A stretch of 41,418 bases of DNA from Bacteroidetes bacterium GWF2_40_14 (GTDB lineage Bacteria; Bacteroidota; Bacteroidia; Bacteroidales; UBA932), in assembly GCA_001769195.1 (NCBI GenBank), contig MEOK01000036.1, positions 559 to 41,976 of the forward strand. The letters run 5' to 3'. Shown in pieces: positions 7,385 to 14,594 of the stretch. The notes beneath the pieces are model-generated. The model was given only the letters and a program-made list of their open reading frames with translations, had not been told where the DNA came from and searched no databases. The stretch's first letter is position 1. Each line of letters starts with the position of its first letter. Made by a program: the position numbers and the translations under genes.

Positions 7385-9563
7385 AATAAAATATATATTA
7401 CTTACGTTAATTTGCGGAATTGCTTTTAGTCTGTCTGCTAATCCTGTTTATGTTGTTGTGAACATTCCTGCAGCAGATATTGCTATAATAAGAACTATAA
7501 CAGTAGCATCGGAACCCGACTATCCCCCATTCTGTATAATCGACAAGAGTGGCAAGGCTGACGGATTCTCAATAGACCTTATAAAAGCTGCTGCCAAAGC
7601 TGCAAATTTAAAAATTGCTATAAAAATTGGCATCTGGAACGTTATAAAACAGGATCTTGAAAACGGAACAATTGATGTTTTACCCTTAGTTGGCAGAACA
7701 CCTGAACGCGAACTGATTTACGATTTTTCTCTCCCCTATATAACTCTGCATGGTGCTGTCTTTGTCAGAAGAGGCACCACAGATATCAAGTCTGTTGCAG
7801 ATTTGAAAAGTAAGTCCATAATTGTGATGAGGGGAGACAATGCCGAGGAGTATGCGCGTAGAAATAATATTTCTGCTAATATTGTCACAACCAATACATT
7901 CGAAGAGGCTTTCCGTATGTTGGCTTCAGGGTTGCACGATGCAGTAATTACGCAACGGGTCATGGGTATAGAACTTCTTAAAGCCTCCGGGATAAAATCA
8001 ATAAAGCCGCTTGATCTTCAATTAAACGAATTCCGTCAAGACTTTTGTTTCGCTGTCAGGAAAGGGGACATAAAATTGCTGGCAAAGTTAAACGAGGGGC
8101 TCTCAATAATAATTGCAAACAAAACATTCGACGATATTCACCTTAAATGGTTCGGTCCAACCCTAAAGGAAAAATTATCTCCATATGACATAATCAAGAT
8201 TGTTCTGTATACGTTAATCCCTCTTCTGATACTCTTCTTTAGCGCTTACACTCTCTTATTAAGAAGAGAGGTGAAAAGAAAGACAAAAAGTCTGCAACAG
8301 GAAGTTTTGGAGCATGCAATGGCAGCAACTGCTCTTAAAAACCAGCAGTTGCTACTTGCAGAAATGGAAAAAGGGACAAAGGTTGGAGGCTGGGAATACG
8401 ATGTGGCAAAAAAAGAATTTACATGGACAAATGGCGTTTATGCAATCTATGGCATATCGCCGTCAGAATATAATATAAAGGGAAAAATTAAATATGGTCC
8501 GGCCAGACTATATCACCCGGAAGACCAGAAAATTCTTGACATGGCCTTCCAACATGCTTTAAATGAGGGTAAGTCCTATGATCTTACATTAAGGCTGAAC
8601 TCCTTTGACGGTAAATTCAAATGGGTGAGGACTGCCGGTAATTCTGTGTTGAGGGAGGGACAGGTTGTCAGGATTATTGGCAATATTATTGATATCACAG
8701 AACAAAAAGAGACCGAGGCAGATCTGAGAAAACTAAAAGACGATCTTGACAAATTAGTAGAAGAGCGTACCCGAGAGCTAAACGAGAAGGTCCGGAAACT
8801 AGCCAAGAGTCAGAAAGCTATGCTATATATGGTTGAGGATCTCAACGCTGTATCTGCAGAACTTAAGCTAGAGCATCAAAAGATGGAGGCTGCAAACCGA
8901 GAGCTCGAGGCTTTCAGTTATTCGGTATCACATGACCTCCGCGCCCCTCTGAGAGCTTTGGCCGGTTTTGCAAGAATATTGCAGGAAGACTACTCTAAAT
9001 CGCTTGATAACGAGGGCAATCGTATTTTGGAGGTAATTGTAGACAATGCCAAAAAAATGGGCACACTAATAGATGATTTGCTCTCATTTTCACGACTCAG
9101 CCGACAGGAGATAAAGCTTTCATTGATTGACATGCATGGTCTGGCAAAATCGGTTTTTGACGAGTTAGTAACAGAAGCCGATAAAGAAAAGATTGAATTT
9201 ACGTTACATGAATTGCCCGAAGCTATGGGCGACCCTGCAATTGTGAGACAAGTATGGATCAACCTTATTGGTAATGCCATTAAGTTCACATCCACAAAAC
9301 CTATACGTATTATTGAAGTTGGATTTTTTCCACGAGAAAACGAGATTGTCTATTTTGTAAAAGACAATGGTGTTGGTTTCGATATGGCCTACAGAAACAA
9401 ATTGTTCGGCGTTTTTCAACGTCTCCACAATGTTAAGGAATTTGATGGCACGGGGGTTGGTCTTGCAATAGTTCAACGGATAATTCTCCGTCTTAACGGG
9501 CAAGTGTGGGCCGAGGGAAAAGTCAACAAGGGGGCAGAATTTTATTTTACGTTGGGGAAGTAG
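7371..9563 (+). CDS. Periplasmic-binding-domain sensor kinase (SBP_bac_3-TM-PAS-HisKA-HATPase)
   Basis: This is a 730-residue membrane kinase. A signal or membrane segment lies at about 7-24. A family 3 solute-binding domain follows at about 40-262, with [13 protein letters not shown] and [12 protein letters not shown] typical of amino-acid-binding proteins. A membrane helix spans about 268-291, then PAS_3 at about 330-445 and a long coiled coil. The HisKA is of bacteriophytochrome type with H521 in [14 protein letters not shown], and the ATPase shows [16 protein letters not shown] and GTGVGLA. It probably senses a small periplasmic metabolite; the ligand cannot be read from the sequence. It overlaps the REC-PAS-PAS gene by 14 bp. 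The downstream Rcp1-like regulator at 9835 is the natural phosphate acceptor for this kinase type. The TAG stop is the first 7-mer of the following array. Confidence 0.92.
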   Translation: MTNYKIKYILLTLICGIAFSLSANPVYVVVNIPAADIAIIRTITVASEPDYPPFCIIDKSGKADGFSIDLIKAAAKAANLKIAIKIGIWNVIKQDLENGTIDVLPLVGRTPERELIYDFSLPYITLHGAVFVRRGTTDIKSVADLKSKSIIVMRGDNAEEYARRNNISANIVTTNTFEEAFRMLASGLHDAVITQRVMGIELLKASGIKSIKPLDLQLNEFRQDFCFAVRKGDIKLLAKLNEGLSIIIANKTFDDIHLKWFGPTLKEKLSPYDIIKIVLYTLIPLLILFFSAYTLLLRREVKRKTKSLQQEVLEHAMAATALKNQQLLLAEMEKGTKVGGWEYDVAKKEFTWTNGVYAIYGISPSEYNIKGKIKYGPARLYHPEDQKILDMAFQHALNEGKSYDLTLRLNSFDGKFKWVRTAGNSVLREGQVVRIIGNIIDITEQKETEADLRKLKDDLDKLVEERTRELNEKVRKLAKSQKAMLYMVEDLNAVSAELKLEHQKMEAANRELEAFSYSVSHDLRAPLRALAGFARILQEDYSKSLDNEGNRILEVIVDNAKKMGTLIDDLLSFSRLSRQEIKLSLIDMHGLAKSVFDELVTEADKEKIEFTLHELPEAMGDPAIVRQVWINLIGNAIKFTSTKPIRIIEVGFFPRENEIVYFVKDNGVGFDMAYRNKLFGVFQRLHNVKEFDGTGVGLAIVQRIILRLNGQVWAEGKVNKGAEFYFTLGK

Positions 9564-9652
9564 GCAATAGGCAATGGGCAATGGGCAATAGGCATTAGGC
9601 AATAGGCAACAGGGGTTGGGATTGGGCAACAGGCAATAGGCATTAGGCAACA
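9561..9652 (+). repeat. Direct 7-mer array after the SBP-kinase gene
   Basis: Degenerate GGCAATA, GGCAATG, GGCATTA and GGCAACA units begin with the stop codon of the preceding gene. They form the left flank of a dispersed element whose right flank carries the same units inverted. Confidence 0.88.
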
Positions 9653-9660
9653 GAGTTTGG

Positions 9661-9757
9661 TATTTTGTAGTGAATAGATAATATTAATAGATATATAGTT
9701 TTGATTATTTGTGCGTTATACCTCCGCGAATATTTTTCGGGTTGCTTCCGCAACCCG
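9661..9757 (+). repeat. Third, diverged copy of the hairpin-ended element
   Basis: It begins TATTTTGTAGTGAATAGATA, identical to the units at 271-392 and 397-518, and then diverges while keeping the CCTCCG and TATTTTTCGG blocks. It ends in a perfect hairpin at 9738-9757 with the same stem (CGGGTTGC/GCAACCCG) but a TTCC loop instead of GAAA. Conservation of the stem with a changed loop suggests the structure matters. Confidence 0.85.
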
Positions 9758-9832
9758 CCCATTGCCCATTGCCCATTGCCTATTGCCCATTGCCCATTGC
9801 CCATTGCCTAATGCCCATTGCCTAATGCCCAT
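9758..9832 (-). repeat. Inverted 7-mer array before the response-regulator gene
   Basis: Units CCATTGC, CTATTGC and CTAATGC are the reverse complement of the array at 9561-9652. They continue to within a few bases of the start codon at 9835. The two flanks can pair, so the gap in a kinase-regulator transcript could fold into a long imperfect stem. Confidence 0.88.
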
Positions 9833-9834
9833 TA

Positions 9835-10290
9835 ATGCCTAAAAAAATGAATACAACCAATTTAGTGGAAATTCTTTTGATCGAAGACAATCCAAACGAT
9901 GTAGAGCTCACACTGCGGGCTCTTAGAAAGAACAATCTTGCAAACAACATTCATGTTGTAAACGATGGAGCGGAAGCGCTCGACTACTTTTTTGCTACCG
10001 GCAAATATCATGACAGAGATATTAGCTTAACCCCCAAATTGGTAATTCTAGATCTCAAGCTCCCAAAAATTGATGGTATTGAGATTCTGCGCATTATTAA
10101 AAATGATGCCAGGACCAAGAGTATTCCGGTAGTTGTTCTGACATCATCAAAAGAGGAGAGCGATATTATTGCCAGTTACAAGATGGGTGCCAACAGTTTT
10201 ATTGTTAAACCGGTAGATTTTGATAAATTTATTGTCACAGTGAGAGAGCTGGGTATGTACTGGCTGTTGCTTAACGAACCCCCGAGGTAA
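9835..10290 (+). CDS. Rcp1-like single-domain response regulator
   Basis: This 151-residue stand-alone receiver domain starts [18 protein letters not shown], with acidic residues and the NDVELT pattern typical of the Rcp1 family that accepts phosphate from phytochrome-type kinases. The phospho-acceptor is D73 ([12 protein letters not shown]), the Thr/Ser motif is VVLTSS and the Lys motif is IVKPVDFD. There is no output domain, so it either relays phosphate or acts through protein contacts. The gene directly follows a kinase with a phytochrome-type HisKA, a common pairing. The ATG at 9835 gives MPKKMN; a second ATG at 9847 is possible, and the first lies at the edge of the inverted 7-mer array. 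Confidence 0.9.
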   Translation: MPKKMNTTNLVEILLIEDNPNDVELTLRALRKNNLANNIHVVNDGAEALDYFFATGKYHDRDISLTPKLVILDLKLPKIDGIEILRIIKNDARTKSIPVVVLTSSKEESDIIASYKMGANSFIVKPVDFDKFIVTVRELGMYWLLLNEPPR

Positions 10291-10420
10291 TTTGTTAATG
10301 TGCTAATTTGCTAATGTGCTAATGTGCTAATTACTAAATACTCCTACTATTGCCTAATGCCTAATGCCTATTGCCCAATGCCCAATGCCTATTGCCCAAT
10401 GCCTATTGCCTAAAATACCT
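10291..10420 (-). repeat. Inverted composite repeat: octamers, linker, 7-mers
   Basis: Read on the + strand, it starts with octamers (TGTGCTAA, TTTGCTAA), passes through TTACTAAATACTCCTACTA, and ends in 7-mers (CTATTGC, CTAATGC, CCAATGC). This is the reverse complement of the module order at 3616-3945 and 5869-6001. The module therefore has a polarity and can occur in either orientation between genes. Confidence 0.88.
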
Positions 10421-10423
10421 AAC

Positions 10424-11926
10424 ATGCCTATATCCCAAAAATTAAAAATCCTCATGGTGGAGGATTTACAGACTGACGCTGAGCTAATTAAGCGAGAAAT
10501 CACCAGAAGCGGTATCCGGTTTACAAGTCGGATAGTAGAGACCAAGGAAGATTATTTGAATGCTTTACAAGAGTTCGATCCGGATATAATTCTTTCCGAT
10601 TTCTCTTTGCCAACTTTTGATGGCATGCAGGCAATTTTACTCCAACAAGAATTGGCCAACCATGTACCGTTCATACTTGTCACTGGTTCGATCAATGAAG
10701 AGACAGCTGTTGAAGTAATGAAGGCCGGTGCCGATGATTATGTGATTAAAGAACATCTTACACGTCTGGGGGCAGCTATAAGGGCGGCGATCCAAAAGAA
10801 GGAGATAATTCGCCTTAGAATTGAGGCAGATGAAAAGCTCAGGGTTTTTTCACGCGCAATTGAGCAAAGCCCTTCATCAATCATAATTACTGACGCAGAA
10901 GGTAAAATTCAATTTGTCAATGCAAAATTTACAAATTTCATGCAATATTCCCTTGATGAGGTTAAGGGAAAGACACCTCGTATTTTAAACCCCGGTCATG
11001 CCAGCAAAGAGGAGTTCGAAGGGATGTGGGAAACAATTAAAAACCGAAATACATGGCATGGTGAGTTCAATAATCGCAAAAAGGACGGGACTAAATTCTG
11101 GGAGAATGTAATCATTTCACCTTTGCTTTTCCATTCAGGTAATATCAGCAATTTCATTCTGATAATGGAAGACATTACAGAGAAGAAAAAAATGATTGAC
11201 GATCTGGTGATAGCCAAGGAGAAGGCAGAGGAGAATGACCGGCTTAAAACAGCTTTTCTCCATAACATCTCTCATGAAATTCGCACTCCAATGAATGCAA
11301 TTGTGGGGTTTTGTGACCTTCTTAATGACCCCGAACTTAAACCAGATGAATACAAGCATTATACAGAAATTATCACTCAAAGCAGTCATCAGCTGCTTTC
11401 TATTATTACCGATATTGTCAACCTTTCGACTATCGAGGCCGGACAAGAGAGAATCATGGCTAATAACTTAAACGTAAACTCAATCTGCAGTTATGTGTAT
11501 GAGCAATTCATCCTTAAAGTAGAACATAAGGGTATTGAAATAAGTTACAATACATCTTTGCCTGATAATGAGGCTACCATAATTTCAGACGAAACAAAAC
11601 TTACACAGGTTCTAACAAACCTTTTAAGCAATGCTGTCAAATTTACCAACCTCGGCTCAATAGAATTTGGTTATTTGTTCAAAAACGACACCCTTGAATT
11701 TTATGTCACGGATAGCGGAATTGGAATACCTGAAGAAAAACACGATGAGATTTTTAAACGTTTCTATCAGATTGACCGGTCGGAAAACCGCCAATATGGG
11801 GGTTCGGGATTAGGCCTGTCAATTTCAAAAACATATATCGAACTGTTAGGGGGAAAGATATGGCTCACGTCGGAAGCAGGCAAAGGGACTACATTTTATT
11901 TTAACATTCCGTATAATAGGCAATAG
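10424..11926 (+). CDS. REC-PAS-HisKA-HATPase sensor kinase
   Basis: This is a 500-residue soluble kinase: receiver at about 8-125 (D59 in ILSDFSLPTFDG), one PAS at about 140-255, HisKA with H284 in HNISHEIRTPMN, and an ATPase with NLLSNAVKFT, DSGIGI and GGSGLGLS. The receiver ends VIKEHL, not the usual KP, as in kinase-associated receivers. The kinase core closely matches that of the gene at 3946 (shared ITDIV, STIEAGQE and LNVNSIC blocks). The frame stays open for 60 bases upstream, but those codons (MPIAQCPMPIAQC) are translated 7-mer repeat, so ATG 10424 is preferred. The C-terminus after FNIPY is NRQ plus TAG, again supplied by the 7-mer repeat. Confidence 0.92.
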   Translation: MPISQKLKILMVEDLQTDAELIKREITRSGIRFTSRIVETKEDYLNALQEFDPDIILSDFSLPTFDGMQAILLQQELANHVPFILVTGSINEETAVEVMKAGADDYVIKEHLTRLGAAIRAAIQKKEIIRLRIEADEKLRVFSRAIEQSPSSIIITDAEGKIQFVNAKFTNFMQYSLDEVKGKTPRILNPGHASKEEFEGMWETIKNRNTWHGEFNNRKKDGTKFWENVIISPLLFHSGNISNFILIMEDITEKKKMIDDLVIAKEKAEENDRLKTAFLHNISHEIRTPMNAIVGFCDLLNDPELKPDEYKHYTEIITQSSHQLLSIITDIVNLSTIEAGQERIMANNLNVNSICSYVYEQFILKVEHKGIEISYNTSLPDNEATIISDETKLTQVLTNLLSNAVKFTNLGSIEFGYLFKNDTLEFYVTDSGIGIPEEKHDEIFKRFYQIDRSENRQYGGSGLGLSISKTYIELLGGKIWLTSEAGKGTTFYFNIPYNRQ

Positions 11927-12024
11927 GCATTAGGCAATAGGCATTAGGCATTGGGCAATTGAATTATATTACTATTTTTGCCCCCCATTAGCACATTAGC
12001 AAATTAGCACATTAACCCATTAAC
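11916..12024 (+). repeat. Forward composite repeat before the small membrane protein
   Basis: 7-mers (AGGCAAT, AGGCATT) start inside the 3' end of the kinase gene. A divergent linker with a run of six C follows, then octamers (ATTAGCAC, AAATTAGC, ATTAACCC) end at ATG 12025. The linker differs from the other modules, but the order is the same. Confidence 0.85.
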
Positions 12025-12678
12025 ATGACCTACGGAACAATACTCTGGACAGGAATCTTAGCAGCGGTCGCAACATTTCTCATTATCCCGGAAACACACC
12101 ACATTTTTGTGTCAGCAACAAATGCACATCCCTACCTTATGGGGTTCGTGAAATTCGCAATTCTCTCAATCATGGGGGAATACTTAGCCAATAGGCTGGT
12201 TCATAAAAAATGGGTAATGGTAAATGGAGTGTTTGTTAAGATGATGATTTGGGGAATCCTGGGAGTAATGATTGTCCTTATGTTCTCTATTCTCTCTCAA
12301 GGAGTTCAGGGAGCCATAGGTAAAGGGGTGCTTCATGTGGGTGACACATGGGCATCGCCGGTTATTCGGGCATTTTACATATCGGCAATAATGAACCTGA
12401 CCTTTGCACCAGTATTTATGGCAACCCATCGCATAACAGATACTTACATAGATGCATATACTGCCGGCAAAAGAATGTCGGTGCAAAATGTTATCTCCTC
12501 TGTAGAGTGGCCAGGTTTTATGAGTTTTGTAATTGGAAAAACAATTCCATTTTTCTGGATACCGGCACATACAATCACCTTCCTCCTACCCGACGAATAC
12601 AAAGTGATTTTTGCGGCCTCTCTTTCAATAGTTCTTGGATTGATCCTCTCTTACGCAAAGCTCCAGAAAACAGTTTGA
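12025..12678 (+). CDS. Multi-pass inner-membrane protein of unknown function
   Basis: This is a 217-residue hydrophobic protein with about five or six predicted membrane helices, at roughly 5-24, 38-57, 69-92, 113-136, 162-184 and 188-212. The C-terminal pattern FFWIPAHTITFLLPDEYKV followed by a final helix loosely recalls Mpv17/PMP22 family proteins, but the likeness is too weak to name it. No enzymatic motif is visible. It is preceded by an octamer array like those before two kinase genes and followed by an ordinary non-repeat gap, so it marks the right edge of the repeat-bearing cluster. The start is taken as the ATG at the end of the array; it gives a clean first helix. Confidence 0.8.
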   Translation: MTYGTILWTGILAAVATFLIIPETHHIFVSATNAHPYLMGFVKFAILSIMGEYLANRLVHKKWVMVNGVFVKMMIWGILGVMIVLMFSILSQGVQGAIGKGVLHVGDTWASPVIRAFYISAIMNLTFAPVFMATHRITDTYIDAYTAGKRMSVQNVISSVEWPGFMSFVIGKTIPFFWIPAHTITFLLPDEYKVIFAASLSIVLGLILSYAKLQKTV

Positions 12679-12726
12679 CGTGCTTTTCCAGCAACTTTTT
12701 GATTATTTTATGCCTGCAAATTTGTG

Positions 12727-12734
12727 TATCTTTA
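12727..12734 (+). promoter_or_regulatory. Possible Bacteroidetes -7 box for the GH15 gene
   Basis: TATCTTTA matches the TAnnTTTG consensus at all but the last base and lies 25 bp before ATG 12760. TTTG-type sequences occur upstream, but not at ideal -33 spacing. Weak call. Confidence 0.35.
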
Positions 12735-12759
12735 ACTGATTAAAAATATTGCAAAATTT

Positions 12760-14556
12760 ATGGGAAATCTAGACTATGGCGTAATAGGAAATTGTCAGAC
12801 TGCTGCACTAATTTCCAAATATGGGAGCATAGACTGGCTCTGCTTTCCGGAGTTTGATTCGCCATCATTATTTGCTAAAATACTAGATAATGAGAAAGGT
12901 GGCTCCTTCGGATTTGAAGTTGCAGACGATTATTCTGTCAATCAATCCTATTTCAGGGACACAAACATTTTGAATACTAAATTTATATCGAATGAGGGGT
13001 CTTTTGAAATATTCGACTTTATGCCAAGATACAAAACCGGCAAAGGTGATGATTATTACTTACCGGCAGAAGTGTACCGATATGTGAGATATTTAAGTGG
13101 CAATCCTAAGTTCCGAGTCATCTACGAACCTGCATTCAACTACGCAAGAGAATCTGCCGTACACACAGTAACAAATGATTATATAAGAACCAGCTCCAAT
13201 ATATCTAATAAGAACTCCGTCTATCTCTACTCAAGCATTAATCTCGACAGTATTATAAAGAAAAAGATAATAACTCTTAAAAATGATCAGTTTTTACTGC
13301 TTTCCTATAACCAGAAACTCATCCCTACTGACATTGAAAGGGTTTATCTGGAATATTCCAGAACCAAAGTATACTGGCTTAACTGGGTTAATCGTTCAAA
13401 AAAATATGACAAATATAACAAAGAGTTGACCAGAAGTCTGTTGATCCTTAAGTTGATGTCATTCGAGCCAACAGGTGCAGTATTGGCGGCCCTTACAACC
13501 AGTATTCCGGAATCCCTGGGAGATGTAAGGAACTGGGACTACAGGTTTTGCTGGCTAAGAGATGCCTCAATGCTAATTGAAACGCTTATTGCAATGGGAC
13601 ATCAGGGTGCTGCAAAAGGGTTTATTTTTTTTATAAAGAGGATACTGAAAAGCAAGGGCGACACATTTCAGATTATGTACGGTATAAACGGAGAGAGAAC
13701 TCTCACTGAAGAAGAGTTACCTCATCTTGAAGGATTTCTTGGAAACCGACCTGTCAGAATTGGAAACGGAGCATATAATCAGAAACAAAATGACTCCTTA
13801 GGGTATTTAATGGATGTTATATATCAGTATTACATATACTTCCCCGGCACTCTGGACGAGATTGAAGATATGTGGGAGATTGTTAAAAACATCTCCCTCA
13901 CAGTATGCGCTGAGTGGCATAACCCCGACATGGGAATATGGGAGTTCCGTACAAGGGAACAGCATCTGGTTTTTTCAAAGGTGATGTGCTGGGTAACTTT
14001 GGACAGGGCTTCAAAAATTGCTCACTTTCTTGATAAACCTGAGTTTGCAAAAGAGTGGACAAAAATTGCAGGCGAAATACACAAGAACGTTTTAGAGAGA
14101 GGATGGAAAGAGGATATGCAGTGTTTCTCGCAGTCTTATGACAATAACGAATATGACTCATCGATTCTCTTAATGGAGGCTTACGGTTTTCTACATGCCG
14201 ATGACGAAAAATACATTAAATCCGTCAGATCACTTAAGGCCAACCTCCTTCACAACGGGCTGATGTACAGATATAATAACGAGGACGATTTCGGAAATCC
14301 AAAGTCGGCTTTTACAATATGCTCCTTTTGGTTAATCAGGGCTCTCTATGTTATTGGAGAGAAGAAAGAGGCACAGACACTTTTTGAAGAACTATTAAGC
14401 CATTCAAATCATGTTGGCCTTTTTAGTGAAGATCTTGATTTTGAGACAAAAGAACAACTAGGCAACTTCCCTCAGGCATATTCCCACCTTGCACTTATAA
14501 ATACGGTTAAACTCTTTTCTTCGGAAATCAAACGTTCAAAGTTCCTGAGACCTTAA
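12760..14556 (+). CDS. GH15 family trehalase/glucoamylase-like hydrolase
   Basis: This is a 598-residue cytoplasmic enzyme without a signal peptide. The N-terminal beta domain opens with DYGVIGNCQTAALISKYGSIDW, and the alpha/alpha barrel includes NWDYRFCWLRDAS. Both are hallmarks of the bacterial GH15 group that hydrolyses trehalose or alpha-glucans by inversion. Likely catalytic acids are E395 in GIWEFR and E557 in FSEDLDFET, followed by GNFPQAYSHLAL. Its neighbours are two trehalose-6-phosphate synthase genes, which favours trehalose as the substrate, but glucoamylase activity cannot be excluded. The final 12 codons (SSEIKRSKFLRP) are duplicated downstream at 16818-16853, where they run on for a few more codons to another stop. 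The present C-terminus may therefore be shorter than the ancestral one. Confidence 0.9.
   Translation: MGNLDYGVIGNCQTAALISKYGSIDWLCFPEFDSPSLFAKILDNEKGGSFGFEVADDYSVNQSYFRDTNILNTKFISNEGSFEIFDFMPRYKTGKGDDYYLPAEVYRYVRYLSGNPKFRVIYEPAFNYARESAVHTVTNDYIRTSSNISNKNSVYLYSSINLDSIIKKKIITLKNDQFLLLSYNQKLIPTDIERVYLEYSRTKVYWLNWVNRSKKYDKYNKELTRSLLILKLMSFEPTGAVLAALTTSIPESLGDVRNWDYRFCWLRDASMLIETLIAMGHQGAAKGFIFFIKRILKSKGDTFQIMYGINGERTLTEEELPHLEGFLGNRPVRIGNGAYNQKQNDSLGYLMDVIYQYYIYFPGTLDEIEDMWEIVKNISLTVCAEWHNPDMGIWEFRTREQHLVFSKVMCWVTLDRASKIAHFLDKPEFAKEWTKIAGEIHKNVLERGWKEDMQCFSQSYDNNEYDSSILLMEAYGFLHADDEKYIKSVRSLKANLLHNGLMYRYNNEDDFGNPKSAFTICSFWLIRALYVIGEKKEAQTLFEELLSHSNHVGLFSEDLDFETKEQLGNFPQAYSHLALINTVKLFSSEIKRSKFLRP
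14518..14553 (+). repeat. Duplicated GH15 tail, copy A (inside the GH15 CDS)
   Basis: These 36 bases encode SSEIKRSKFLRP at the end of the GH15 protein. Copy B at 16818-16853 matches at 31 of 36 positions. All five differences fall at third codon positions and are synonymous in the GH15 frame. Confidence 0.88.
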
Positions 14557-14594
14557 ACATGCAAACTGAATATTTTGTATAAAAAACTAGTACT

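Noticed and set aside
9204-9650. Minus-strand ORF with [18 protein letters not shown]-type start
   Set aside because: The N-terminus is translated heptamer repeat (7 codons per 21 bp) and the rest is antisense to the kinase gene; no family match.
10364-10423. Upstream in-frame start of the kinase at 10424
   Set aside because: The extra 20 residues are repeat-encoded, and MPISQKLKIL at 10424 starts right at the receiver domain.
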